DNA from: Botryotinia globosa
Taxonomy: Eukaryota > Ascomycota > Leotiomycetes > Helotiales > Sclerotiniaceae
NCBI GenBank assembly: GCA_014898425.1
Contig: RCSZ01000005.1
Coordinates: 992,001 to 1,056,000, forward strand
Direction of reading: 5' to 3'
DNA: 64,000 bases
The notes below the pieces were generated by a model. It was not told the DNA's origin, ran no database searches, and worked only from the letters and a program-made list of their open reading frames with translations. Positions 22,420 to 32,144 of this stretch are shown here, piece by piece. A program made the translations under genes and the position numbers. Numbering within the stretch: the stretch's first letter is position 1; each line of letters begins with the position of its first letter.

Positions 22420-22599
22420 CTATCGCGTCCTCTTCTCGTTCTCCTTGCACCCCCCGCACACTTTGCTCTGGCGAACAATCTCCTGATGGTAGTAAGGACA
22501 AGTGGTGGGTTGGATGTTGGAGCGGCGAGCGAGGTTGCATCTGTCGACCCAGAAGCTGGGATGGCCGCAGCTGGAGATGGTTTTGACGGAGGTGCACAT
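22420..22599 (-). CDS. Small Cys/His-rich protein of unknown function
   Basis: An ATG at 22599 opens a 59-residue frame beginning MCTSVKTISSCGHPSFWVD. It continues with CNL, TTCPYYHQEI and ends near CGGCKENEKRTR. The Cys/His spacing (C-x8-CGH, then C, CPYYH, C-GGC) resembles a small zinc-binding module. It also recalls the many short CGH-containing ascomycete proteins of unknown function. A CA/GT run (22617-22640) sits just 5' of the ATG and is presumably untranslated. A spliced extension at either end cannot be excluded. There is no signal peptide, so it is not a classical secreted effector. Confidence 0.5.
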   Translation of the reverse strand: MCTSVKTISSCGHPSFWVDRCNLARRSNIQPTTCPYYHQEIVRQSKVCGGCKENEKRTR

Positions 22600-23947
22600 T
22601 TTTGATTGGGTTGTTTGTGTGTGTGTGTGTGTGTGTGTGAGGGAATGAAGAGGAAGACTGAATAGAGTTATTGAGGACATTTATATACCTCCGAGAGAGG
22701 TGTTGTTGGGGAGTTGTTCTGAGATTGTTAAGATTTTGTATGGGGGTAGTTGTTCATTCTTCCACCTAACAGAATGTGTATTCTGTTTCTCTTTGTTGTA
22801 TAATCTGTCTGGATTATAAAACTATTTGGATAACTATCCGAAGTATATTCTGGATTGCAATCCGAGTTTAGATCGAAGGTCTTATGGACTTCGTGTAGTG
22901 GATGTAGCGACAGAACCATCGGAATCCGATAGATTCAGTTATGCTTCCCCCTTGTTCAAAATTTGGGTTCAGTGAAACACAGGAACTTTTAAAGTGAAGG
23001 AATAGCCATTGATGATGTTTCGTTCGGGAAGAGCAAAATGATCGTATCTGTAGACCCTTCCCCCCTTCTGACGAAGTGAGCACAAGAATATCAAGCATCT
23101 CATTTTGCCGATTCTCAAGGCCACACTCTGAGAAGAAACTCAATTTTACAAAACACAATGCGATTCAGGGTGACAAGAATATAGAAGAAAGAATAAAGGA
23201 TGTCTCCTCCCATAAAAAAAGTACAAAACAAAGACTGTTCAGTCTCATCTATTGTTACCCGTCATTTTTCTTTGTCTTCCTCTCTCTACCATCTCAAAGA
23301 AAGAATGCCACTTCTCATTTTCAATCATCCTTGTCTATTCTCATTTCCATTTCCAGTAGTAAAATTACCTAATGTATTACATTCCCAGCCTTGAGTAGCC
23401 AGAGCCTAGTCTAAGCCTTCCAGGTATTTCACGTATGATCTCTCGATATTACTCATGGTAGCCTACTAGGCTACAGTACATCTGAGACGCAGGGCGACTA
23501 TGAGTATTCGATGACAACATCCATTCACATTTCTACATAATATACAACTAATCATGCTATCTGTATCGAAATTGGGTGTACATTTAGCAAGCGTATGCGT
23601 CCATGATGATCAAATGGAACTAGCATTGCCGGTTCTAATCGGCATGAATATATAAGATAGACTTCTATCTGCATAGCCTTGAATCAAAAGCCTTGGAGAG
23701 CCTTGCTTTTGACGTATGCCAAGGACTGTCCAATGTCCATCAAGTGAGAAAAGTTGCCTCGCGGGAGCCTTGTCTCAACATATTCGAATCTTGAGAGGTG
23801 TAGAGGGGAAGAAAATGATATCGTCCCTCTTTTCCACACGTGAAGTGTGCAGAAAAGGTACATCTACGTTTATTAATGAGTAACATGATGACCATATTTC
23901 CACTCCAGATCCACCACATCCTTCCTTATGTATATATATATATAACA
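22600..23947. other. Gene-free spacer 3' of the F-box gene
   Basis: No coding region is supported. It includes a GT run at 22617-22640, next to the small Cys-rich ORF, and a TA run near 23932-23943. Short open frames at 22728-23158 and 23076-23394 oppose each other and have no recognisable product. Confidence 0.4.
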
Positions 23948-25762
23948 TTATGTGAAATCATATATAACCAGTCTCTGCTGTATGCACCCATTCCCGACCT
24001 CATTCCTATTAGCCTCTCCCATAGCCAATCCGTTCTCCTCATGTGGATTGCTGAGTAATTGCCCGGGACTCACATCCTCTTCGTCGCCCTCGCACTCACA
24101 ACCTGAATCTTCCTCGCTCGATTTCAGCACTATGACCATTTCCTCATCAAAACCAACCCAGATTTTCTTTTCCAGATCCTCTCTCATTTTCCTCTTCTCG
24201 GTATCATTCAATGTTCTCTCTTCCCTTCCTCGACCTCCATCGCCGCTTGCCCTTTGTTTCCCCTCCCCAACCCTCACACTCCTTTCTACCCTTGACCCCT
24301 CCCCCTTCCTAAACATACCCGGTTCCAATTCCCAGACCCTTAATTCTCCTCCCCTTTCACTAACACTCACTGCCTTACCCCTACTGGTAATACTTGCGAA
24401 ACTAATCGAGCTTGTATGTCCAAATAGTTTTTGGGGAGGGGAAAGAGTGAGTGAGGTATGCGTACTAGTGCAGAGATAGAGAGAAAGTGTGTTATCTGGA
24501 TGTGTGGCCAGAATATAGGGATGTGCATAGGAGAGAGATGTTGGACGTGGGAGAGAGGCGCGTGGAGCAGAGGAAGTTAGGGGCTGAAACCCAGAGGGAA
24601 AGGAGGAGGTTAGGCGGGAGTTTGTTAGGGTTGGGAGCTCGAGTGAGGAGAGAGTGAAATGAAGTTCCTGAATTGAGATGGTGTGTCCGCTCAGGTAGGT
24701 TGGAAGGGTGTAAACTATTGAGGCGATGATAGTGGATAGCGTGAGACGGATGGATAGGGATAGTGGTGGCCATGAAGAATGTGATTTGAGAGATGTCAAG
24801 AGGTGTGGACGGATTGGTTTTTCCACATTCTCCTGTATACTGGTGCTCTTGTCCTTATCTTCAGACTCTTGCATCAGCCCGACAGGACTAAGTGTATAGA
24901 ATGAAAGGAGCTGCCTTTCCGTGATGCTCAATATGTATGGATGTGCGTAAGCTATAGCGCTTAACATCCCGTTACTGCTCGGTGGATGCCTGTATTTTTT
25001 CACAAACATCTTATTTTCCACATCGAGTACCCAAGTCCCCCAACCTCCGTCTTCGAATCCTACCACAATCCCTAATCTCCCTTTCTCTCCATCTTGTTCA
25101 TCGACTGCTAAACACGATGGTATTTCCTCGTCCAATCCACACGCTGTAATCAATTCCCTCTCCTTGAGACCCCAAGCCTTCAAACCCTCCATCTCACCGA
25201 CCGTGATTACCACTCCTCCTGCTAACCTTACCAATATATTTGGCACATTTCCTCTCTCCACAATTTCGATCTCTTTAACCTCACATGCACCCCTCGCCCA
25301 ATTATGCCTCAGTTTATACTGTCTTTTCCAATTGGTTTCTCTTCCATCGCCTCTACTTCTCAACCCTTCCTCATCCAGCCATCTACTCCCTCTCGAGCTG
25401 AACCGAAACTTGTCTTCATTCTCAGATTTATTCCTACTCCGTTCTTCTCCCAATTCCCGCGCACTTCTTTCTTTGTTCGATTTCTCCCTGTTTTTAATCC
25501 CCGGGATGCGCAATGCGCGTGGTAACACAAATCGAGAATAATATAACGATTTCCATAGTTGAGAATCGTGAGTAAGAGTATAGAAGTGTTGAGAAACAGA
25601 GTGGCAGGATAGGAGAGTCTCAATTGGTAGATGATGAAGGATACGGATGAGAAGTTCGGAGGAAAGATGAGAAATGTGATCGCGTTTATTCCGTGGGAGG
25701 CAATGTTTCTTCGTTACTGGTAGATCATTTTGAGACGTACTTGATCTTCGGCGTTTGGGCAT
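23948..25762 (-). CDS. F-box protein with WD40-like C-terminal half
   Basis: An intronless frame of 604 residues begins at an ATG with an ideal context (CCACCATGCC, 25762). A basic N-terminus (MPKRRRSS) is followed by an F-box at residues 30-73: ISHLSSELLIRILHHLPIET, then LLSCHSVSQHFYTL and DSQLWKSLYY. A highly charged linker follows. The rest has beta-propeller-like features: repeated hydrophobic strands, a GTWVLDVENK segment, and a convincing WD-type blade, KLFGHTSSISFASI...GGELRVWELEP. It is therefore probably the substrate-binding subunit of an SCF ubiquitin ligase, with the F-box binding Skp1. The target is unknown. The C-terminal tail is acidic (SSEEDSGCECEGDEED). It is divergent from PEX16, with 374 bases between the starts. 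Confidence 0.85.
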   Translation of the reverse strand: MPKRRRSSTSQNDLPVTKKHCLPRNKRDHISHLSSELLIRILHHLPIETLLSCHSVSQHFYTLTHDSQLWKSLYYSRFVLPRALRIPGIKNREKSNKERSARELGEERSRNKSENEDKFRFSSRGSRWLDEEGLRSRGDGRETNWKRQYKLRHNWARGACEVKEIEIVERGNVPNILVRLAGGVVITVGEMEGLKAWGLKERELITACGLDEEIPSCLAVDEQDGEKGRLGIVVGFEDGGWGTWVLDVENKMFVKKYRHPPSSNGMLSAIAYAHPYILSITERQLLSFYTLSPVGLMQESEDKDKSTSIQENVEKPIRPHLLTSLKSHSSWPPLSLSIRLTLSTIIASIVYTLPTYLSGHTISIQELHFTLSSLELPTLTNSRLTSSFPSGFQPLTSSAPRASLPRPTSLSYAHPYILATHPDNTLSLYLCTSTHTSLTLSPPQKLFGHTSSISFASITSRGKAVSVSERGGELRVWELEPGMFRKGEGSRVERSVRVGEGKQRASGDGGRGREERTLNDTEKRKMREDLEKKIWVGFDEEMVIVLKSSEEDSGCECEGDEEDVSPGQLLSNPHEENGLAMGEANRNEVGNGCIQQRLVIYDFT

Positions 25763-26136
25763 GGTGGACTATGAAACTTTCCAGAAGAGAAGCAGTAGGG
25801 GAAAATCTAATATACCTCTCTACTTCAGTACTTTGTCAGTATCTACCTATGTATCTCAATATTTGCCCTCGCGCTTCGTCTTATCAATTTTGATATGCAG
25901 GGATTAATGCAAAGCAACGCGGAAGCTAACTTATCGCCGACCCACCACTAAAATTCACGTGCGTGTCCAAATCTGGGGCCGAGGCTGAGGATCGAAATTC
26001 AGCTCCAACCCCCCTTTGCGACGGCATATCCAAATCCAACCTTCACTCACTACCAACAAGCGCGTTTCATCTACACTCTCTCCACAAAATCTCTTCAATC
26101 AAATCCATCATCTTATCTCATGAATAGATCTCAATC
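25763..26136. promoter_or_regulatory. Divergent promoter of the F-box gene and PEX16
   Basis: This 374-base spacer lies between back-to-back starts. It carries CT-rich stretches immediately 5' of the PEX16 ATG (CACTCTCTCCAC), usual in fungal core promoters. No specific operator is recognised. Confidence 0.4.
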
Positions 26137-27246
26137 ATGGACTCCCTAAAAAGTGTGCGGGAGAAGGTCCCTAACGCGCTACACCTCTATTCCGACTTCA
26201 TCCTCAAAAATCAATCTTCCGTTACCCAAATCGAATCGGCTTTGCGCTCTCTGACATATATAATACCCGGTCGATTTCGTGATGCAGAACTCGCATCTGA
26301 ATCTCTACATTCTTCCATTCAGTTACTCTCACTTTACCATGATACCCTTCTCTCTCGAGCCCTATCCAAACTCCCCGGTATGCCCAGACAAAATGCGCAT
26401 AATCGATATACCAAATATTGGGTCAAGGGCAATCGGATGTATAGAAGAATTGCCATGTTACTGAGTATGATACAATATACCGAGTTATTATGGGAGATGA
26501 TGGCCAAGAGGAAAGGAGAGAAGATGAGATGGAGAGTGGTAGTATTTCTTGAATTTATCAAGGCAATATGTAAACTGCTACTTTTAAGAATCACCAAAGG
26601 ACGACCACTTGTTACACCACCTCTTCCCGAACGTGATATCATACCCGAGGAATCACTTACGGAAACCGAGGAAATACCCCCTTGGCTCGATACCGATGAC
26701 ACGGCAGCCATGCGAGAAGAAGAGAAGCTCCGCAAAAATCGCGAGGGAAAAGAATACAAATTAAAGAGAACAGGCTTAACACTTCCAAATCTCCCAAATC
26801 CAAGCGACATACCAAATTATCTCCTTTCCAAAGTTCTCGTTGCCGAAGATATCAAAGCGCCAATCTCGCTTCTCAACCCCCTTACTCTCCCTTCTCAATA
26901 TGCAGAATACATGCACATTCTCCAGCCCGTCATCTATGCCATCGCCCTCTCCCATTACCGCAAGAATCCTAAGTCCTGGAAACCTTGGGCTATAGGCCTC
27001 AGCATCGAATATGCTGCACGCCAGCTCCGCAGCGAGAATTATAGAACTACTCCTCTTGAGAAAGAACAGTGGAATAAGAGAGGCTGGGCAATGGGATGGT
27101 GGGCCTTACGAGGTGCTTTCTATGAAAATGTTACGAAGGGATTCTTGCACAGAACAAGTAACCGTTTGCCAAGTTTTATTGGGGGTGTGGTCGAAGATTA
27201 TTTGTGGTTGTGGGATGAGTATTACTTCAGTACAAGTCAGGATTAA
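26137..27246 (+). CDS. PEX16: Peroxisomal membrane protein PEX16
   Basis: An intronless gene of 369 residues. The N-terminal block ALHLYSDFILKNQSSVTQIE followed by ALRSLTYIIPGRFRDAELASE is the classical start of Pex16. Further family blocks are QLLSLYHDTLL, RYTKYWVKGNRMYRRIAMLL, IQYTELLWEMM and FLEFIKAICKLLLLRITKGRP, then after a polar loop PLTLPSQYAEYMHILQPVIYAIAL, a C-terminal amphipathic region, and LWDEYYFSTS at the end. Pex16 acts in peroxisomal membrane biogenesis, recruiting Pex3/Pex19 clients at the ER or peroxisome, and in filamentous ascomycetes it is also linked to Woronin bodies and development. The length is usual. The ATG is the first in frame, downstream of a CT-rich leader. 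Confidence 0.96.
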   Translation: MDSLKSVREKVPNALHLYSDFILKNQSSVTQIESALRSLTYIIPGRFRDAELASESLHSSIQLLSLYHDTLLSRALSKLPGMPRQNAHNRYTKYWVKGNRMYRRIAMLLSMIQYTELLWEMMAKRKGEKMRWRVVVFLEFIKAICKLLLLRITKGRPLVTPPLPERDIIPEESLTETEEIPPWLDTDDTAAMREEEKLRKNREGKEYKLKRTGLTLPNLPNPSDIPNYLLSKVLVAEDIKAPISLLNPLTLPSQYAEYMHILQPVIYAIALSHYRKNPKSWKPWAIGLSIEYAARQLRSENYRTTPLEKEQWNKRGWAMGWWALRGAFYENVTKGFLHRTSNRLPSFIGGVVEDYLWLWDEYYFSTSQD

Positions 27247-27301
27247 GATTGTGAGCTAAGATATAAGAGTGATCCGGGATTGTGATCGGATTATAGAGGA
27301 G

Positions 27302-27517
27302 ATGGATCGGGGAGACGGAAAATTTATTAATCAATATATCAAACTTCTACGTTGTCTTAACACTAGGAGCTTGGAGGCGTCGGGTCTAGTCTGGAGACAA
27401 ACGAGATTGGAACGGAATGCATGGATTCCTGCACCAATTAGGGAAGACGAAGATCAGAGAAGAAGACTCTGGGGTTTGAGAAGGGAGTTTGGGAAATCAA
27501 TACTAGGATACCGATAG
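27302..27517 (+). CDS. Possible small ORF just downstream of PEX16
   Basis: An ATG opens 71 codons in a different frame from PEX16, starting 55 bases after its stop. The product has a protein-like, Arg-rich composition ending RRRLWGLRREFGKSILGYR and no low-complexity bias. I recognise no family. It could be a real small gene, a remnant, or simply an open frame in the PEX16 3'UTR. Confidence 0.25.
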   Translation: MDRGDGKFINQYIKLLRCLNTRSLEASGLVWRQTRLERNAWIPAPIREDEDQRRRLWGLRREFGKSILGYR

Positions 27518-30506
27518 ACATTTTTGTAATTATGATAATGAGTTTTTTGTTCACCCGCCAAGTTTTGACTTGGAATTCCCCTGTGAGCTTGAAGAACAAC
27601 CTTTCTATGGATAGGTAGGTAATGATATTAATATAACCCCAAGCTTCACAACAACAATAACAATATCAATAACATACAATCTCCCACCATACCTCCCACC
27701 CCACCCCAACTCTAAAACGAAACCCCTCGAACCCGAACCCAAACCCAAACCCAAACCCAAAGATCTAAACAAAGCATACATCCAGATTCCACACCACCCC
27801 TCACGCCCACGCGACCGCTGTCGAAAATTCCACCCAAACTCTAGACATCAAGTCACCCAGGAATGATGATAGCTCGACTGGATTTATCTCCGCATCTACC
27901 GTTAAGGAGAGGAAACACAGGAAGGAGCAGAGCAAGAGAGCAAGAGAGCAAGTCAGCCAATCAATATCCCTCCCAGAAAACCATATCACTAGTAACAAAT
28001 ACAACGTTGGTCTTTGCCTTCTACTTTGCACAATAAGGTTCAATCATAGTCAGAGCCTGGATGTAATGAAGAAATGGATGTAGAGTGACGCACCCAAGTG
28101 ATTCATAGGAACGTGTGGAATGAGTTGCATGCAGTACACCATCTAAATGGCTAGCATAATGTGATTCTATCAAGTCCAGGCTCAAGCTCAAGCTCAGGAC
28201 CCTGAAAACATCGATGAACCACAATATGTCAAATCCTCCAAGCTGGCATATCACCGAAATCCTATTGAGAGACCTTTTGCAGGACTTTGATACCCGATCC
28301 ATCAAACTAAGAATGTTGCATGATGACACTTTCACTTTTGCTTGCCAGGTTCCAAGAGAACAGTTATTGAACGAAAAATTAAATTGTGGTATCTTATGCC
28401 TAAAGGCTCACTACAAAGTATCGCATATATGCCACATCCTGAGAAACAGGTGCTCCATGCGCGCCATGTTCGACCTCCAACCCCTACTCCAAACAATAAT
28501 TTGTTTGTGCCATCGGCAACGATAAAGGTGACGTTGCACAGTATGAAAGCTAGTTCTCTGTATAACATATTAGCATATGAATTGCAGATAAAACCACATA
28601 AAGTATGCCGATAGCAAAAGTGCCTCAGGTGAAAGATGAAAAGTCTACGTTGTCTTCCGCATAAGAACAAGTCTATCGGATTTAGCATGGAATGTTTTTT
28701 GCATCATCGACAAATGGATGATTATCCATTTTAATCTGAAAAAGAGAAAAGTTTGTAATTACCTGATTAGTATATGTCGGAAACTGAAGTGCAAGTTGTG
28801 CTAGAAGTTCTATGAATCCCAATATTAGTATCGTATTCAAGGATCTGTATCAATTGAGACTGAAGAAAAGTTCAACCAAAGTACTATCAGGTAATCGAAC
28901 CAGTTTATTCGTCATTGTTGATCTGTATTTGATAGTACATGTTTTGTTCATCACTGTACTTTGGTTGAACCCGATGTTGAACAAGAAGAGAGGATATAAC
29001 GTACAGTTGATATGCCATCGCATGGTGGGGTCGTGAAAATGTTGGTAGCAAAACAAACCGAAGTTGGCGCATCCGTGAATTGATGGCACGAGTGCATAGA
29101 AGCCAATTTGCTAATCTGCAAAACAATTAGCATCCAGTATTCGTAGCAAAAGGTCAAATGCAAAAGAAGAATTGTGCAATGATTATCAGAAAGTCCGTTT
29201 GGTTAAGACAGGTTAATCACCACGGGAGCATAAGCTCATTGGTAAGATAGGGGCGACACGATGTTCATCATAGAATGATTGCAGAGGGAGAATAAAGATT
29301 GAGGGTGCTTACCATTGATGGAAGAGTCCTCCTACCACGGTTTGTGGTGGAGGACGATTGTGTCGTTGGGTATTCATGTTTTCAGTTGGAAAAAAATAAA
29401 TTAAATTTGAATTGAAAAAGAGCTTGAGCACAGGAAAAAATTAAGCGAAAATGTGGTTAGCGCCGGTAGGTTCCATTAGTATCACATGAACAAAATCACA
29501 TGAACAAAATCACATGAACAAAATCAAATGTAGGCACCCTGCAGTCGTTCTTGGCTTCAATCCAAGGTACGTGAGAAATAGATTAAATCCAGGCGAAGCA
29601 AGCTTTTAGAACCCTGTAACTGTCGAACTCATCCTCAAGACAACTTGGTTGATTCGGTCCTCTCGTCTTATATCCTAATCAGATAAATTTTTGTTTCACG
29701 TAGGGAAGCCTAAAAATGTTCAAACTCATAATAAAATATGCTAATTCAAAAGCTAACCATACAATAACAATGATGTAAGGATTGCTCGTAGAAATCTTTG
29801 GCGTTATTTCGATCCATTTTCAAGATCAAATTTGTTGTGAACCGGACTCTAAAGAAACAACAATGAAATCCTCTCCCTGAATGCCAGAACGCCCGTTAAT
29901 GTGAGAATATGCCAAGCTAAACACATGGCCTTGAATTTGATATGCCATCCATTACATGATAAGTTCCTTTCATGTAGATGCCCAGATGAATGACGAAATG
30001 TTCCGACGCCTTTTCCATCCCCTCTTTTACTTGCTATGCATGAAATCCATCCCGTTTACCCAGACCGATGGTAATAGTACTCAAATCATGAGCTAATAAG
30101 TACCAACTCTCGCAGGCCAGCCAGCTTGCGCCCTTGAAATCGCAAAAGTGCGCCAAATGGGATAAATAATTGCAAAAATACAAGGGATCATAAAGAAAGT
30201 CCATTAAAAAACACCATGCCAAATGCGTCCCTCCCTTTGCCAGCTTCTGCTGCAACTCCCACAATTGCAACAACGCGATGGGGAATCTTATGATCGTGAA
30301 CACCCCGCTACAAACATGTAAAATGCAACCTGATGCAGCACCGTTGGACTCCCCGTTGATGAACCCTAGTACAAGATAAAATCAAAGACATCACTCTACC
30401 ATACATGATAGGTGCAAATAATTAATCGCAGCAAACAAAACTCCCACAAATGACCAACTACATTGTTACACCTGTAACTCTCAGCACATGCAGTGATTCC
30501 CATCGT
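27518..30506. other. Spacer of 3 kb without a supported gene
   Basis: The best open frames (28021-28335 and 28332-28688 minus, 28342-28614 plus) overlap each other in antisense and show no domain. A short C-rich run of CCCAAA units lies at about 27733-27759, and a threefold ATCACATGAACAAA repeat at about 29480-29525. A 15-bp inverted repeat occurs at 28870-28970. Splice-like signals on the minus strand (for example GTAAGC at about 29305-29310) leave room for a spliced noncoding RNA. The right end holds the WHI3 3' region. Confidence 0.4.
28870..28970. repeat. Hairpin-forming inverted repeat (15-bp perfect arms)
   Basis: GTTCAACCAAAGTAC at 28870-28884 is the exact reverse complement of 28956-28970. 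A nested pair, GTACTATCA (28881-28889) and TGATAGTAC (28930-28938), competes for part of the same arm. It may be a small MITE remnant or an RNA hairpin. Confidence 0.6.
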
Positions 30507-32144
30507 CTATCGTCCCATCATATATGCGTGAGGAAACCCGCCATTGGAACCGTTTATCATGGATGTTAGGCCACCAGCAGCCATGGCTGACGTGAAGCCT
30601 TGACCATTCCAATTGTTTGGTCCCCCGAATGGAGGATTAGAAGCATATTGATTACCACCCATAACTCCAGAACTCATTGCACCAGCATAACCCATTCTAC
30701 CTGGTCCCAAACCAGGTGGCGCAGAAAGACCTGGAGGTGGCCCATTTGCAGTGCTGAAAGATCCTCCCAAGCCACCCATCATAGCACCGCTCATACCATG
30801 TATGCCGCCTGGTACATTTGCGGGACCTGGCGATACCATCCCTGGACCAGATCGAACACCAAGAGGATTCTTCGAAAAGCTCAGACGAATCCCACCCTTG
30901 ATGCTGTTGTGCAAAGGATGGCCGTAAAGTTCATGGAGAGCTTTCGTCGCAAAAGAAGTATCCTCGAATTCCACAAAACACATTGGACCATTTTGCTTGG
31001 TCCTAAAACAAAGGCGCTTGTATCCACGCTGCTTCGAGAACAGGGCCTTGAGCTCATCTTCTGAAGTATCGATTGGAAGATTACCAACATACAAAGTATT
31101 GCATGGAGGATTTTGGTCAGCAGGATTGACAGGTGGGAAATTATGGCGGTGATAGTGTTGACTTCCAAGTTGGTAGTGTTGAGGCGGTTGTGATACCGGT
31201 GACATCGTGTTCGCATCTGCCATGGTTGGCATAGTCTGCTGAGACGCGTAAGATGACATGGAAGCTGGACCTCCAGCATTGTTCGTCGCCAGAGATAAGC
31301 TTGCCATACGGGTGGTGATGGGAATTTGAGAGTTAGTCGGGCGTCGAGTTTGAATAGATGCGGCTCCATTTTCAGCATAAGCCACGGGGTCTTTGAGAAG
31401 TTCGCCTGTCTCATCATCTTCGCCGGAATCATTATTAATCAATGACTTCCCTGTAATGCGGGGGCGATCATTGAGGTGATTTCCAATGGGAGATTGCGGA
31501 GAGAACAAATTTTGATAGCGAGCACTCGACTCGGGATTTGGCAATTCATTGTTTGCATAGTTTCCATTGTTATTTGTAGGTGAAACTCTTTGTGCAGATG
31601 TGAAGGAATTGTTGAATCTTGAAGATTGTCGAGGGGTCGGACCCGCTGACGAAGCCGTGGAGGAAGTGGAGCTGGATGGTCCAGCGTTTGTGTTCGCATC
31701 GACAGTATATCGACGAGCAGTAGTGGGACTTCCATAAAATATTTCCACCACCATATTCGCATCGTTTGCAATATTTGGTTTTCCATCAAGCATGTTCTTA
31801 GCTTCGAGCGCGCCCGCATGGGACTTGAAGTGGAGAATAGCAGCTCGGAAACCTGCATCATCAGATTTCTCTGGAGACAATACTTCAGCTTCAGTGAACT
31901 CTTTAGACCAGACTACCATTGATCGTAGTGCATCTTCAGTGGTATTCAATGGTAAACGACGGATTAAAACGGAACACGGTCCCGATGTAAATGATGCGCC
32001 GCCATTCGATTGTGGAGTATTTTGCGACGAAGTGTCTAATGCGAAGGCATTCATTGTAGCCATCGATAAGGATTGATATGGTTGCTGGTTGTTATTGGAC
32101 TGGCGAAAGGCCTGGCCTTGTGGGACAAACACCTGGGCGTTCAT
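30507..32144 (-). CDS. WHI3: WHI3-type RNA-binding protein, two RRM domains
   Basis: An intronless frame of 545 residues from the ATG at 32144. The N-terminus is Gln/Asn-rich. A divergent RRM lies at about 57-140 ([20 protein letters not shown] ... [21 protein letters not shown]). A long Ser/Asn/Gln-rich disordered middle follows. The canonical RRM at about 345-425 has RNP2 NTLYVGNLP and RNP1-like [10 protein letters not shown], with the KRLCFRT and [10 protein letters not shown] features typical of Whi3/Whi4 and couch-potato/RBPMS relatives. The tail is Gly/Pro/Met-rich. In yeast Whi3 binds CLN3 mRNA and controls the G1 transition, and its Q/N-rich regions drive condensates; in filamentous fungi it positions cyclin and formin mRNAs. 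The low-complexity regions here are compatible with that. The function is inferred from the domain pattern. Confidence 0.88.
   Translation of the reverse strand: MNAQVFVPQGQAFRQSNNNQQPYQSLSMATMNAFALDTSSQNTPQSNGGASFTSGPCSVLIRRLPLNTTEDALRSMVVWSKEFTEAEVLSPEKSDDAGFRAAILHFKSHAGALEAKNMLDGKPNIANDANMVVEIFYGSPTTARRYTVDANTNAGPSSSTSSTASSAGPTPRQSSRFNNSFTSAQRVSPTNNNGNYANNELPNPESSARYQNLFSPQSPIGNHLNDRPRITGKSLINNDSGEDDETGELLKDPVAYAENGAASIQTRRPTNSQIPITTRMASLSLATNNAGGPASMSSYASQQTMPTMADANTMSPVSQPPQHYQLGSQHYHRHNFPPVNPADQNPPCNTLYVGNLPIDTSEDELKALFSKQRGYKRLCFRTKQNGPMCFVEFEDTSFATKALHELYGHPLHNSIKGGIRLSFSKNPLGVRSGPGMVSPGPANVPGGIHGMSGAMMGGLGGSFSTANGPPPGLSAPPGLGPGRMGYAGAMSSGVMGGNQYASNPPFGGPNNWNGQGFTSAMAAGGLTSMINGSNGGFPHAYMMGR

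Noticed and set aside
27733..27759. Telomere-like CCCAAA run
   Set aside because: The unit is CCCAAA, not CCCTAA, and the run is short; it is a simple repeat.
29220..29290. tRNA-like string (AGCTCATTGGTAAGAT resembles a D arm)
   Set aside because: There is no T arm, no B box and no acceptor pairing downstream.
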